Shown here in pieces: positions 1 to 8,704 of a stretch of DNA of 50,614 bases; the stretch's first letter is position 1, and each line of letters opens with the position of its first letter. The notes beneath the pieces are model-generated. The model made no database searches. It was not told the DNA's origin and saw only the letters and a list, made by a program, of their open reading frames with translations. Made by a program: the position numbers and the translations under genes. This DNA comes from DATMNI01 sp035570275 (GTDB taxonomy: Bacteria > Acidobacteriota > Terriglobia > Bryobacterales > Bryobacteraceae). The stretch spans positions 1 to 50,614 of the forward strand of contig DATMNI010000085.1 of NCBI GenBank assembly GCA_035570275.1, given 5' to 3'.

Positions 1-375
1 AGTCCGCTACTTGCCTTCACTTAAGTGCAAGTTTACGTCAAAAAGCGCTAATTTGGGCATTTGCGAATCTCCCCGGATGCGAATCTCCCCCTACCTCACT
101 GATTCAATGGGAAATATAATTGCCGTGCGAAGTCTCTGGCACCGCACGCACCGCACCGCCACAAAACCGGGCGGTCAGGCCCGGGGGCCTGCAATTGAGG
201 GCGAGGCGGTTCAGAAACACATCGACGAAACCTCGCGCGGGAATATTTCACTGGCCGCACTGCTTGTTGACCGGGTGTTTTGCCAGTTTGCCGAATGCAA
301 TATCCAAGGACGCTGTGCCGATTGCTAGACTGATTCGAGCGATACAGCCTGATCGAAACCGGGAATGGGGACAGA
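1..375. other. Left-edge region without a supported gene
   Basis: No open frame here resembles a protein family I recognise, and none has a convincing ribosome binding site. From about base 62 there is a short 16-base-period tandem repeat (TGCGAATCTCCCC occurs at 62 and again at 78). The final part is the upstream region of the interrupted metallopeptidase gene that starts at 376. Confidence 0.5.
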
Positions 376-1632
376 ATGATTAAGAATTGTACGCCCGCTG
401 CCATTGGCGCGATTTATCTGGCGATATGTTCGGGGCCGGCCGCGGTCGCCCAGGTAAACGCCGACCGGGCGAACCAATACTTCGGGGAGGCGGCCGCACT
501 CTGTGCGCATGAGGGCGGCAGTCTTTGGAAGACCTCTCTCTGCGGCCCTATCGTAATTTACGATGCATCCACAAAAACCATCGCGACCAACCAACCGGCG
601 CCGGCGGCCAGCAAGCCCCCGGTGCTGGGGTACGCGAATGCCGCCATGGATTGGGGCGGCACGCGGTGGAGCACGTTGGTGTGGTAAACGATCTCACAAG
701 ATCAACACCTGCGAGCGCAATTGATGGTCCATGAGCTCTTCCATCGCATTCAGCCACAGCTCGGATTGCTCGGTCAGGAGGGCCACAATGAGCACCTGGA
801 CACATTGGACGGGCGATACCTGATCCAACTGGAATGGAGGGCGCTGGCGAGGGCACTTGGGTCGCGAGGTCAAATTCGCCAGGCGGCCCTCAGCGACGCC
901 GTGAGTTTCCGCGGCGCGCGGCGGCGCCTTTTTCCCGACGCAGGTGAGAACGAGCGGAGGCTCGAGATCAACGAAGGGCTGGCGCAGTATACGGCGACCG
1001 TGGTTACCACGGCCTCACTGGAGGAAGCCGAACAGGATGCCGTGTACCAGCTTATGAATGCTCCGCTGAATGCAACCTTCATTCGAACCTTCCCTTATGG
1101 TATGGGGGCAGCGTATGGCTTGCTGTTGGATAGCCTTGCGCCTGGATGGAGGCAGCGTATCCAAGTCACTGACGATCTTGGGGGCCTGGCAGCGATTGCC
1201 GCGAATGTGCGGCCCCAGGAAGAGGCCGGTCCCGTAGTCAGCCGCTATGGTGGCCGTGAGCTGAGGAGTTTTGAAGAAAGGCGCGATGCCGAGCAGAAAG
1301 AGAGGGTGGCTGAACTGCGGCGACGCTTTGTGGATGGTCCGGTCCTTTTGCTGCCGCCCGCGAAGAGCTCGGCCTTCACTACGGCCGGTATGATTCCGAT
1401 TCCGGGGGTTGGCACTCTGTACCCGAAGTTCCGGGGCAGCGGCGATTGGGGAACCGTCGATGCGGCTTCCATCGTAGTGAGTAACCGCGGGCTGATTGTG
1501 CCTTCTCCGATGTCTCATGATGCACGTAGCGCGGCGGGGGACGGCTGGAAAGTTGCGGTTTCGGCCGGCTGGAAAATCGCCGGCGGGGCCCGTGGCGGCG
1601 ACTACGAGTTGGTTCGCGAACTGGTTCGCTAA
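376..1632 (+). pseudogene. Secreted HExxH metallopeptidase-like gene split by an in-frame TAA
   Basis: The reading frame from ATG 376 begins with an N-terminal signal peptide ending near AVAQ and runs to a TAA at 685-687. The same frame then stays open from 688 to 1632 with no shift, so one stop codon separates a 103-residue exported part from a roughly 315-residue remainder. Fifteen codons past the stop lies HELFH (730-744), an HExxH zinc-binding motif. Further on, NEGLAQY (Glu codon 973) could supply the third, gluzincin-type ligand. I recognise this as an exported zinc peptidase-like protein but cannot name the family. Homologous-looking sequence lies on both sides of the stop, so I read it as a nonsense mutation (or sequencing error) rather than two genes. 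A separate start at TTG 721 or ATG 724 is possible, but its product would lack a signal peptide. Confidence 0.6.
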
Positions 1633-1634
1633 CC

Positions 1635-1664
1635 GGTACGCGACATGGCGGTACGCGACATGGT
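1635..1664 (+). repeat. 15-base tandem duplication after the peptidase gene
   Basis: GGTACGCGACATGGC at 1635-1649 is followed directly by a second copy at 1650-1664 differing only at the last base. It begins two bases after the stop codon at 1630-1632. The preceding codons also contain a 12-base-period repeat that encodes ELVR twice. Confidence 0.85.
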
Positions 1665-1770
1665 TGGCAACCGGGGGCGCGGAGCCGGGCGGCCAATCGC
1701 AGGACAAACTGCCGCCCTGGCCGCTTATCCGGATGTGAAAGGGAGGACTCGCCGCGGTGATGCCGGCAAT

Positions 1771-2523
1771 TCAAAGGGCCAGGTCCCGTAGACGCTTCGA
1801 CCCGGCGCGGCTGGCTACGATACGGGCTCCATTCTTCATTACCACCTCAACTCGCGCCGTGTCGAAAGGTTCTATCGAATTCACAAACTCCAGATTGATG
1901 AGATGCGATCGATGAATTCTGAGGAAGTGCGTGGCCCCCAATTGAGCTTCCAATTCGGAAAGGCGCACACTGACCAGATACTGTTTCGAAGCAGCGTAGA
2001 TGGTTACGTAGTCGTCAGCGCCCTGAGCGCGTTCCAGACAGGCCAGCGGAATGGGCACGATGCGGTTGCCTTCGCGCACGAAGACTCTGGATAGTGTATG
2101 CGCGGGCTGGAAACATTCTCGCGCGCGAACTGCCAGGGATACCGCCGGGCCATTCAGGGCGGCTTGCGCCCGGCGCAGAACCTTGGCGAGCCTTTCGCGC
2201 CCAAAGGGCTTCAGCAGGTAGTCCAGCGCGCCTAACTCAAACGCCGTTATCGCATATTGATCGAACGCCGTGGTGAAGATCACCTGCGGCTCATAGTCGA
2301 GTTGCTGCAGCACCTGCAAGCCGGTAGCGCCCGGCATGACGATATCCAGGAAGAGCAGGCTGGGCCTGACATCGTTGGCAATCGCAATCGCCGTCAGGCC
2401 GTCCTGCGCTTCTCTGATTTCGCCCATCCAACCGAACTCGACAAGGTGCGCGCGAAGCGTACGCCGGGCAAGCGGTTCATCATCGGCAATCAGTACCGTG
2501 CCTGTCATAACCGTGCCTGTCAC
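1771..2523 (-). CDS. LytTR-family response regulator
   Basis: This 250-residue protein has an N-terminal receiver domain (residues about 8-125) with the acidic pair DDEP near the start, a phospho-acceptor Asp in LLFLDIVMPG and the conserved Lys in YLLKPF. A C-terminal LytTR DNA-binding domain covers about 150-250. It is a cytoplasmic transcription regulator expected to be phosphorylated by the LytS-type kinase encoded directly upstream. The GTG at 2523 overlaps the kinase stop by four bases (GTGA), which indicates translational coupling. The first ten codons are a 15-base duplication, so a second in-frame start (ATG at 2508) exists. Target genes are not evident. Confidence 0.93.
   Translation of the reverse strand: MTGTVMTGTVLIADDEPLARRTLRAHLVEFGWMGEIREAQDGLTAIAIANDVRPSLLFLDIVMPGATGLQVLQQLDYEPQVIFTTAFDQYAITAFELGALDYLLKPFGRERLAKVLRRAQAALNGPAVSLAVRARECFQPAHTLSRVFVREGNRIVPIPLACLERAQGADDYVTIYAASKQYLVSVRLSELEAQLGATHFLRIHRSHLINLEFVNSIEPFDTARVEVVMKNGARIVASRAGSKRLRDLAL
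2494..2523 (-). repeat. 15-base duplication that doubles the start codon
   Basis: On the minus strand GTGACAGGCACGGTT is followed by ATGACAGGCACGGTA. Each copy starts with an in-frame initiation codon, so the protein begins MTGTVMTGTV. The first copy also contains the kinase stop codon TGA. Confidence 0.88.
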
Positions 2524-3683
2524 AGAGGCTGACCGGTGACCTGACCTCGCTCACCTTGGGTATCGCCCGGCGCCGGAATGTCAAAACACGCCTGAAAACC
2601 CTCGGAACCACTCTGGACCCGCAGTTGTACGCCGGGTCCAAATGAAGCCAGCAAACGCTCCCGGAGCGACTTGAGGCCGAACTGGTGCGACTTGCCGGTT
2701 TCCCGGCCTTCTCCCGGCCCGTCGTCACGAACCGTGACCCGCAGCGTTCCATCGCGGCATGAAGTGCCGATCCAAATCGAGCCACCCTCGGGACGGACGG
2801 ATATAGCGTGATGAACGGCATTTTCCGCCAGAGTTTGAATCGAGAACGGCGGTATGTCGAAATGGAAGGATCCCGGATCGATCTGGAGGTTCACTTTCAG
2901 CCGATCTTCATAGCGAAGTTGCTCAAACGCGATGTACTGGCAGGTGAAAGTGTACTCCTCCGAGAATTCAACCAACTCACGGCCGTCCTCTTTGAGGGTA
3001 TACCGAAGCATGTCGCCGAGACGTTCAATGGCGCCTTCCGCCAGGTGCGGCCGGAACTTCACCAGAGCGGCGAGAGTGTGTAGCGCGTTGAACAGGAAAT
3101 GGGGATTCAGACGGGCGCGAACGGCGTCCATCCGCGCCGTTGCCGCCAACGATTCGGCACGGATGGCAAGCATTTCTTTTTCGTGGAGGCGGTTTCGCGT
3201 TTGCACCGCATAACAAACGCCCGCAAATAGCCCATAAATCCACACGCCGGTCAGCAACTGCCAGCCAATGATCCGTGAGTTCCAGAAATCCGAAATGACC
3301 GAACCGCGCCGGATCGATTCCAGGACGCAGATGGTCAGGTTCCAGAGAACGCTATACGCCGTGGCCAGACCTGCGTGAAACAGGTAGAAAGAGATCGCCG
3401 GATGGAGAGGCCACGGCCAGCGCCTGCAAGTGTGCCAAACATAAGCTCCGATCAGCATGGCAGTCCCCATACTGATGCTGCTGGAAGCCAGGGCGCCCTG
3501 CAGGCTCATCTGACCATAGGTAGCGGCAATGAGCACCCACACCGCAAAGAAGGGCAGCCACGCCACGATCAAAATGATGTAACGCCTGAGAGCCTTCACC
3601 GTTTGGCCATCGTAGACATGAATCACGCTCTCAGTTTGCCTGGAGCCAGGGATGGATTCAACCGAACCGGTCCGCCCATTCAC
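2520..3683 (-). CDS. LytS/YehU-type sensor histidine kinase
   Basis: The 387-residue protein has about four to five N-terminal transmembrane helices (roughly residues 35-165) with little periplasmic sequence. A His_kinase (PF06580-type) domain follows, with the phospho-acceptor in LNPHFLFNALHTL, and then an HATPase domain with the nucleotide-binding DDGPGEG motif. It should autophosphorylate and pass phosphate to the LytTR regulator that overlaps its 3' end. The frame opens at a GTG (3683); an internal GTG (codon 22, SVIHVYDG) nearer the first helix is a plausible alternative start. It lies 54 bases after the membrane-protein gene on the same strand, so the three genes may form one operon. 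Confidence 0.9.
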   Translation of the reverse strand: MNGRTGSVESIPGSRQTESVIHVYDGQTVKALRRYIILIVAWLPFFAVWVLIAATYGQMSLQGALASSSISMGTAMLIGAYVWHTCRRWPWPLHPAISFYLFHAGLATAYSVLWNLTICVLESIRRGSVISDFWNSRIIGWQLLTGVWIYGLFAGVCYAVQTRNRLHEKEMLAIRAESLAATARMDAVRARLNPHFLFNALHTLAALVKFRPHLAEGAIERLGDMLRYTLKEDGRELVEFSEEYTFTCQYIAFEQLRYEDRLKVNLQIDPGSFHFDIPPFSIQTLAENAVHHAISVRPEGGSIWIGTSCRDGTLRVTVRDDGPGEGRETGKSHQFGLKSLRERLLASFGPGVQLRVQSGSEGFQACFDIPAPGDTQGERGQVTGQPL

Positions 3684-3695
3684 GGCATGGCCTCG

Positions 3696-3750
3696 CTCGT
3701 CATCGTCTCACTCGTCATCGTCTCACCCGTCATCGTCTCACTCGTCTTCA
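3696..3750 (-). repeat. 15-base tandem repeat carrying stop codons
   Basis: On the minus strand TGAGACGATGACGAG occurs three times (3740-3696, one base change in one copy), preceded by a partial copy up to 3750. The stop codon of the upstream membrane-protein gene (3738-3740) is the first TGA of the array. The array fills most of the gap before the kinase gene. Confidence 0.88.
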
Positions 3751-4430
3751 GGGTGCATCACCTTGCGTGGTCGAGTGTCGAAGAGAAGGCACATGCCGAA
3801 AAGGACGGCGTTCGCCAGGTTTAGTCCGCAAGGGACCAATATGCCCCTCAGGAAAGGTGAAAGCCGCACTGCCGGTACCATGCATAAGACGAATACCAAT
3901 GGGCTGGCAAGGGCGCCCCAACGTGGGTACGCGCTGCGTCCCAATGACACGGCCCAGGCGAACACCAGCGAGTAGACCAGCATACCGATCATGACTGCGG
4001 CGCCGAGACCCTGGTGGACCGGGCGAACGGCGGCTGCGATGCCGGCCAGAGTCTCCGCGGAAGCACCTTGAGAGCTTGCCTGTTTCATCGCCAGGCCGAT
4101 GGGCGCGAACATGGCATGGAAGGCCGCTCCGAGGGTGAAGGCTGTGGCGCTGCTCGCAAGAAAGAGGTTCGCCAAACGGCCGTCCCTCGGGAGCAGGCCG
4201 CGAGAAACGAACCAGAAGCCGGCAATCTCCGCGAGGATTGCGGGCACGCCCAGAAAATGGCCAATAGTAAGGTCAGTGACTGATACATCCATCAGGTAAG
4301 CATAGTTTGCCGAGCCCACGTGGGCTGAGACACTGGTGTACTGCAGTTCCAGGTCGGCGGCCACAGCCGCCAGCGAACCGCCGAGGCCAAAGCCTCCATA
4401 AACGTGATTTTTCAACATCGTCATCGTCAT
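3738..4430 (-). CDS. Multi-pass membrane protein of unknown function
   Basis: The 230-residue protein is strongly hydrophobic, with about six predicted transmembrane segments (roughly residues 12-30, 52-75, 85-108, 142-165, 172-190 and 195-218). The layout resembles small DUF-type integral membrane proteins of soil bacteria, but no catalytic motif is visible and I cannot name a function. The N-terminus reads MTMTM, a 6-base microrepeat, so the exact start among three nearby ATGs is unclear. It precedes the LytS/LytTR genes in the same direction and may be co-transcribed with them, which would fit a sensed or regulated membrane partner; that is inference. Confidence 0.7.
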   Translation of the reverse strand: MTMTMLKNHVYGGFGLGGSLAAVAADLELQYTSVSAHVGSANYAYLMDVSVTDLTIGHFLGVPAILAEIAGFWFVSRGLLPRDGRLANLFLASSATAFTLGAAFHAMFAPIGLAMKQASSQGASAETLAGIAAAVRPVHQGLGAAVMIGMLVYSLVFAWAVSLGRSAYPRWGALASPLVFVLCMVPAVRLSPFLRGILVPCGLNLANAVLFGMCLLFDTRPRKVMHPEDE

Positions 4431-4604
4431 GATATGCCTGGCTTACCGGCGCCCGGCAGAGTTGACCGAGACTTTTGATCGGTTCACCGAATTTCAGCGT
4501 AAATGCGCATGTTCCGCGACGATATTTAAGCCATGGCGGGTTCAGCCCAATCCGGGTACCAGCGAGCCGGTCCGGGAGCGAGTGCGACGGCCCCGCATTC
4601 ACTC

Positions 4605-5441
4605 GTGAGGCGAGCCGGGCCGAAGCGCGGCGCGCTGGCGATCGCCATAGTTTCCGCACTTTCATTCCCGGGCGGAGTCAGAGCGGCGGGGCCTGCTTCC
4701 GGACGCGGCACGGTATCGAAAATTGTCGAGCAGATTCAGCGGGCCGATTACGAAGGCGATCGGAGCGCGCTGCAGCGTCTCTACGAAGGCCTGGCGCCGT
4801 TTAACGACGACAAAGAACTTGGGTTTCAGGTCTGTTACTGGCGCGGGTTCGCTTTGTGGCGCCGGGCGTTGAACGGGTTCAACGAATCAGCCGGGCGCGC
4901 CGGCCTGGAACACGACCTTCAGTCGGCCGTGAAGGAGTTTGAGGCTTCGTCCCGCCGGAATCCCGCCTTCGTCGAGCCGAAGATAGCGGCCTTATCCTGC
5001 ATATCAAGCCTGCTTTTCTTAACTCAGAACGATGCCTCCCGGGTGCACGACTTGCTGGTGAAAGGTCTGCCACTATTGAGAGAGGCGCAAGCGGCAGAGC
5101 CGGAAAACCCGCGCCTGTTGTGGGTGCTGGGCGCCAGAGCGTGGTACAACCCACCGGAAAGGGGCGGCGGAGAGGCGATCGCGCTGGAGACCTACCAGAA
5201 GGGGCTGCTGGCTGCGCGCCAGCACAAGGCCGCCGCGAACGAGCCGCTGGTTCCCAATTGGGGCGAACCGGAGTTGCTGATGAATCTAGCCTGGTCTAAC
5301 CTCCATCGGCAGGAGCCCGATCTCCATTCGGCGGAGCAGTACGCGCTTCAGGCACTGGCGCTGGTGCCTTATTGGCACTATGTGCGAGACATTCTTTTGC
5401 CGCAGATTCAAGACGCGAAGCGCAAGCGGAGGCACGAATGA
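4605..5441 (+). CDS. Exported TPR-like helical protein
   Basis: From GTG 4605 the product is 278 residues. It begins MRRAGPKRGALAIAIVSALS, a positively charged start plus hydrophobic core typical of a signal peptide, with likely cleavage near VRAAG. The remainder is alpha-helical with TPR-like pairs: residues such as YWRGFALWRRALNGF, LEHDLQSAVKEFEASSRRNP and LLREAQAAEPENPRLLWVLG have the spacing and Pro-ended helices of tetratricopeptide repeats. It probably acts as a periplasmic or lipid-linked scaffold; the partner is unknown. An upstream ATG at 4533 would extend it by 24 residues and bury the signal peptide, so I prefer 4605. It is followed after 61 bases by a small membrane-protein gene. 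Confidence 0.75.
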   Translation: MRRAGPKRGALAIAIVSALSFPGGVRAAGPASGRGTVSKIVEQIQRADYEGDRSALQRLYEGLAPFNDDKELGFQVCYWRGFALWRRALNGFNESAGRAGLEHDLQSAVKEFEASSRRNPAFVEPKIAALSCISSLLFLTQNDASRVHDLLVKGLPLLREAQAAEPENPRLLWVLGARAWYNPPERGGGEAIALETYQKGLLAARQHKAAANEPLVPNWGEPELLMNLAWSNLHRQEPDLHSAEQYALQALALVPYWHYVRDILLPQIQDAKRKRRHE

Positions 5442-5502
5442 GATTTCATTCGAAAGGTTTAGACACGCGGCTCGGACAGCCCGCCGGCGATTGGTGCGGA
5501 AG

Positions 5503-5913
5503 ATGAATGCCGCATATTTTGCCGAGGCCGTGCTGGCCGCAACCGTCGTCTCCTCACTGACGGACTGGTTCTTCTTCGGGGTGCTCTTTCACGCCCGTTA
5601 TCAGGCCTATCCCGAGGTCTGGCGTAGAGAATTTTCCGGCGGAAACGAGTGGAAGGCGGTCCTGATGGCCACCATCGTCTCCGTAGTCATGGCCTGCGCA
5701 TTTCTGTACCTCTTGCACCGGCTCGGGCTGCATGGTTATGTTCAACCACTCCAACTCGCGGTGGCGATTTGGCTGATCGCCGCCTTGCCCGCCACTGTTA
5801 CTAACTTCATCTTCATCAAGTTGCATCCCGGAATCCTGGTTTCCCATTCTCTAGGCTGGCTGCTGCGGCTGGCGGTATTCGCGGCATCGTTCGCCGCGAT
5901 TCTCGATCGATGA
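5503..5913 (+). CDS. Small four-helix membrane protein, DUF1761-like
   Basis: Starting at ATG 5503 (MNAAYFAEAVLAAT) the product is 136 residues with four hydrophobic helices: about 5-28, 48-70, 78-100 and 112-132. The pattern of an early WFFFGVLF segment and a central loop with a tryptophan-rich W(R)REF stretch resembles DUF1761-type membrane proteins, whose role is unknown. The frame is open upstream to 5380, but that extension overlaps the TPR-like gene and is Arg-rich without family character. The stop overlaps the hrpB start by four bases (ATGA at 5910-5913), so translation of the two is probably coupled. Confidence 0.72.
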   Translation: MNAAYFAEAVLAATVVSSLTDWFFFGVLFHARYQAYPEVWRREFSGGNEWKAVLMATIVSVVMACAFLYLLHRLGLHGYVQPLQLAVAIWLIAALPATVTNFIFIKLHPGILVSHSLGWLLRLAVFAASFAAILDR

Positions 5914-8369
5914 GTGACCCGTGCCAACATATTAATTTGGCACCGCTCCCCATCGATCCGCTGCTCCCCGGCATTCTCACCCATCTCCGGAGTGCCACCA
6001 CCCTCGTTCTCGAAGCGCCGCCGGGGGCGGGCAAAACTACGCGCGTGCCGCCGGCGCTGCTTAGCCTGGACCCGCGCCAGGTCCTCGTCCTCGAACCCCG
6101 CCGCCTGGCCGCGCGGTTGGCCGCCCGCTTCGTCGCTACGGCACAGGGTGAGGCCGTCGGCGAAACCGTCGGCTATCAGGTCCGCTTCGAGGAAGTAGCC
6201 GGCCCGCGAACGCGTTTGCGCTTCCTAACTGAGGGCGTGCTCACGCGCCGCCTGCTTTCGGACCCCACCCTCTCCCATGTCGCCTGCGTGGTGCTCGATG
6301 AATTCCACGAGCGCCATCTGGAAGGCGATCTTGCCCTCGCCCTGCTGCGGCGTCTGCAGCGCACCGCGCGTCCCGACCTGCGCCTGGTGGTCATGTCGGC
6401 TACGCTCGATGCCGCGCCCATCGCCCGGTACCTTGGCGGCGCCGCCATCATGCGCTCCGAAGGCCGCCAGTACCCGCTCGAAATCGAATACACACCGCAC
6501 TCGCCCGCGCCGCTCGAATCCCAGGTTGCCGCGGCTCTCCACCGCCTGCGCAACCTGCCAGGCAACCTGCCGGGCCACGTGCTGGTCTTTCTTCCGGGCG
6601 CCGCCGAAATCCGCCGCGCGCAGACGGCCTGCGCACCGCTGGCGCAGCCGAACGGCTGGCGCGTGCTGCCTCTTTACGGTGACCAATCGCCCGAGGAGCA
6701 GGACCGCGCCATCGCGCCATCGGCGCAGCCGAAGATCATCCTTTCGACCAACGTCGCGGAGAGCTCGATCACCATCGAAGGCGTCACCGCGGTCATCGAT
6801 AGCGGCCTGGCGCGCATTGCCGGCCACTCGCCATGGTCAGGGCTGCCCACGCTCCAGATCGGCCGCATCAGCCAGGCCGCCGCCAACCAGCGCGCCGGCC
6901 GCGCGGGCCGCACCGCACCAGGCCAGGCCATCCGCCTTTACCCGCTGGAGGATTTCGTCCGCCGCCCGGCACAGGACACGCCCGAGGTCCAGCGTGCCGA
7001 CCTGGCCCCGACGCTGCTGCTGCTGAAGTCGATGGCGCTGAACTGGATGGGGAGCGATGCGCTTGCATGGCTGGACCCGCCGCCCGACGCCGCCACCGGG
7101 CACGCCGAAGATTTGTTACGCCAACTGGGGGCCTTGGGGCAAGGAAATGTGCCTACGCCGCTGCTAAGGGAGATGGCGCGCTACCCGCTGCACCCGCGGC
7201 TGGCGCGCCTGATTGTGGAAGCCCGCCGCCGCGGTGTGGGCGAAGACGGCTGTACCATCGCCGCCCTGCTCAGCGCCGGCGAACGCCTCCCCGCGCGCCC
7301 CGCGCACGCCACGCGGTCTGACCTCCTGGTCCTAATGGAATCGGAATGGGAGCCGCGCACGGCCCAACTGGTTCGCCAGATCCGCCGCATCGTGGCTCCG
7401 TACATGCCGGCCGCTCCGCCGCGCCAGCAGTCGCGCGACGAAGATGCCGTGCTCATCTCCGTGCTGGCGGCGTTCCCGGATCGGGTTGCCAAACGCCGGC
7501 AGGATGCCGAACTGCAGCTTGCCGCCGGCGGGCCGGCGCAACTGGCGCCTTCCAGCACCGTCACGGACTCGCCGTTGCTGGTCGCGGTAGAAGCCGAAGA
7601 CCGCAAGGACCAGAAGTCGCCGCTGGTCCGAATTGCCAGCGCCATCGAGCCCGAATGGCTCCTCGATCTCTTTCCCGAACGCCTTCGCGAAACCACGCAC
7701 GTCGAGTGGAACCGCACTGCGGAGCGGGTGGAAGCCGTGAGCGCGCTGATGTTCGACCAGATCGCCATCGAAACGCGCCGCAGCGTGCCCGGCGCCGAGG
7801 CCGCCGCCGCGCTACTGGCGGAAAAGGCGGCCGAGACCGGTCTGGCGCGTTTCGCGGAGCCCGAAGAGACTGCCGCCTTCCTGGCTCGCGCCGCCTTCGC
7901 CGCGCGCCATGGCAACGTCCCGCCGCTTGGCCCCGAGGCTCTGCAGGACGCCTTGCGCGGGCTCGCCACCGGCCTCAAGAGCTTCGCCGAACTGACAGCC
8001 GCGGCCCGCGATGGCGGACTGCTCCGCGCCCTGGAACAACAGCTTCCGCAATCCGCCCGGCGATGGCTCGAAGAGGTGGCTCCCGAGCGCATCCGTCTAC
8101 CGGGCGGACGCCAGTTGCGGGTGCATTACGAACCGGACCAGCCGCCGTGGATTGCCTCCCGCCTGCAGGATTTCTTCGGCATGCGCGAAACGCCCGCCGT
8201 GGCGCGCGGCGCCGTTCCGGTGGTGGTCCGGCTGCTTGCGCCCAACCAGCGTCCGGTGCAGATGACCAGCGACCTGGCCGGCTTCTGGCAGCGCCTCTAC
8301 CCGCAGGTCCGCAAGGAGCTGTCGCGCCGCTATCCAAAACACGCGTGGCCGGAAAATCCGCTCAAGTAG
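5910..8369 (+). CDS. hrpB: ATP-dependent helicase HrpB
   Basis: The 819-residue length matches the HrpB family of DEAH/RHA-type helicases. Visible motifs in order are Walker A PPGAGKTT (about residue 36), motif Ia LEPRRLAAR, the DEAH-like box LDEFHERH (about 128), SAT (motif III, VVMSATLD), motif V STNVAESSITIEGV and motif VI QRAGRAGR. Helicase-associated domains and the HrpB-specific C-terminal domain follow. It is a cytoplasmic NTPase of poorly defined RNA-related function. The ATG at 5910 overlaps the preceding stop. A 12-base duplication (6552-6575) encodes NLPG twice in a loop between helicase motifs. Confidence 0.96.
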   Translation: MSDPCQHINLAPLPIDPLLPGILTHLRSATTLVLEAPPGAGKTTRVPPALLSLDPRQVLVLEPRRLAARLAARFVATAQGEAVGETVGYQVRFEEVAGPRTRLRFLTEGVLTRRLLSDPTLSHVACVVLDEFHERHLEGDLALALLRRLQRTARPDLRLVVMSATLDAAPIARYLGGAAIMRSEGRQYPLEIEYTPHSPAPLESQVAAALHRLRNLPGNLPGHVLVFLPGAAEIRRAQTACAPLAQPNGWRVLPLYGDQSPEEQDRAIAPSAQPKIILSTNVAESSITIEGVTAVIDSGLARIAGHSPWSGLPTLQIGRISQAAANQRAGRAGRTAPGQAIRLYPLEDFVRRPAQDTPEVQRADLAPTLLLLKSMALNWMGSDALAWLDPPPDAATGHAEDLLRQLGALGQGNVPTPLLREMARYPLHPRLARLIVEARRRGVGEDGCTIAALLSAGERLPARPAHATRSDLLVLMESEWEPRTAQLVRQIRRIVAPYMPAAPPRQQSRDEDAVLISVLAAFPDRVAKRRQDAELQLAAGGPAQLAPSSTVTDSPLLVAVEAEDRKDQKSPLVRIASAIEPEWLLDLFPERLRETTHVEWNRTAERVEAVSALMFDQIAIETRRSVPGAEAAAALLAEKAAETGLARFAEPEETAAFLARAAFAARHGNVPPLGPEALQDALRGLATGLKSFAELTAAARDGGLLRALEQQLPQSARRWLEEVAPERIRLPGGRQLRVHYEPDQPPWIASRLQDFFGMRETPAVARGAVPVVVRLLAPNQRPVQMTSDLAGFWQRLYPQVRKELSRRYPKHAWPENPLK

Positions 8370-8381
8370 GCTCGGTTTCTG

Positions 8382-8411
8382 GTATAACAGATGTTCGTAT
8401 AACAGATGCTC
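8382..8411 (+). repeat. 15-base tandem duplication containing a -10-like box
   Basis: GTATAACAGATGTTC (8382-8396) is repeated as GTATAACAGATGCTC (8397-8411), one base different. Each copy has a TATAAC hexamer resembling a -10 element, and the array ends 11 bases before the ATG of the DUF2934 gene. Confidence 0.85.
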
Positions 8412-8422
8412 GTGCTGAGAAT

Positions 8423-8671
8423 ATGGCGCATTTTTGTGTTAAGACCCACACCCCCCGGACTGTCCAGAAGACTGCCCTGAAACGTTACGAACCGAAGCCG
8501 CCGCGAACCCCAACTCACGAAGAGATTGCGCGTCTGGCCTATTCTTATTGGGAAGCCCGCGGCCGGGAGGCAGGCTGCGGGGAAGTGGCTCGCGACAATA
8601 CGGAAGCCGACTGGTTGCGGGCGGAGCGGGAGTTGAAACAACGCTTCGCTTCCGTCCCCATGTCTATTTGA
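8423..8671 (+). CDS. DUF2934 family protein
   Basis: From ATG 8423 the product is 82 residues. The C-terminal half (THEEIARLAYSYWEARG then DWLRAERELKQ) matches the DUF2934 pattern of a short helical segment with an A-Y-x-x-W-x-x-R-G core followed by a W-x-x-A-E-x-x-L helix. The N-terminal 35 residues are basic and proline-rich, probably disordered. Function is unknown; these small proteins are frequent in Proteobacteria and Acidobacteria. The frame is open far upstream across hrpB, but codon pattern and the intergenic gap support this start. Its stop codon falls inside a 15-base tandem repeat. Confidence 0.8.
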   Translation: MAHFCVKTHTPRTVQKTALKRYEPKPPRTPTHEEIARLAYSYWEARGREAGCGEVARDNTEADWLRAERELKQRFASVPMSI

Positions 8672-8704
8672 AGAATGTCTATCTGAAGAACGTCATCTGA
8701 AGAA
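8660..8704 (+). repeat. 15-base tandem repeat across the DUF2934 stop codon
   Basis: ATGTCTATTTGAAGA (8660-8674) is followed by ATGTCTATCTGAAGA (8675-8689) and a degraded third copy (8690-8704). Each copy carries a TGA in the same register; the first is the true stop at 8669-8671. The array also overlaps the 3' end of the convergent RES gene (8693 onward). Confidence 0.85.

Noticed and set aside
7346..8671. A 441-codon plus-strand frame ending in the DUF2934 protein
   Set aside because: The upstream 359 codons are an Arg/Pro-rich shadow of hrpB; only the part from ATG 8423 is family-like.
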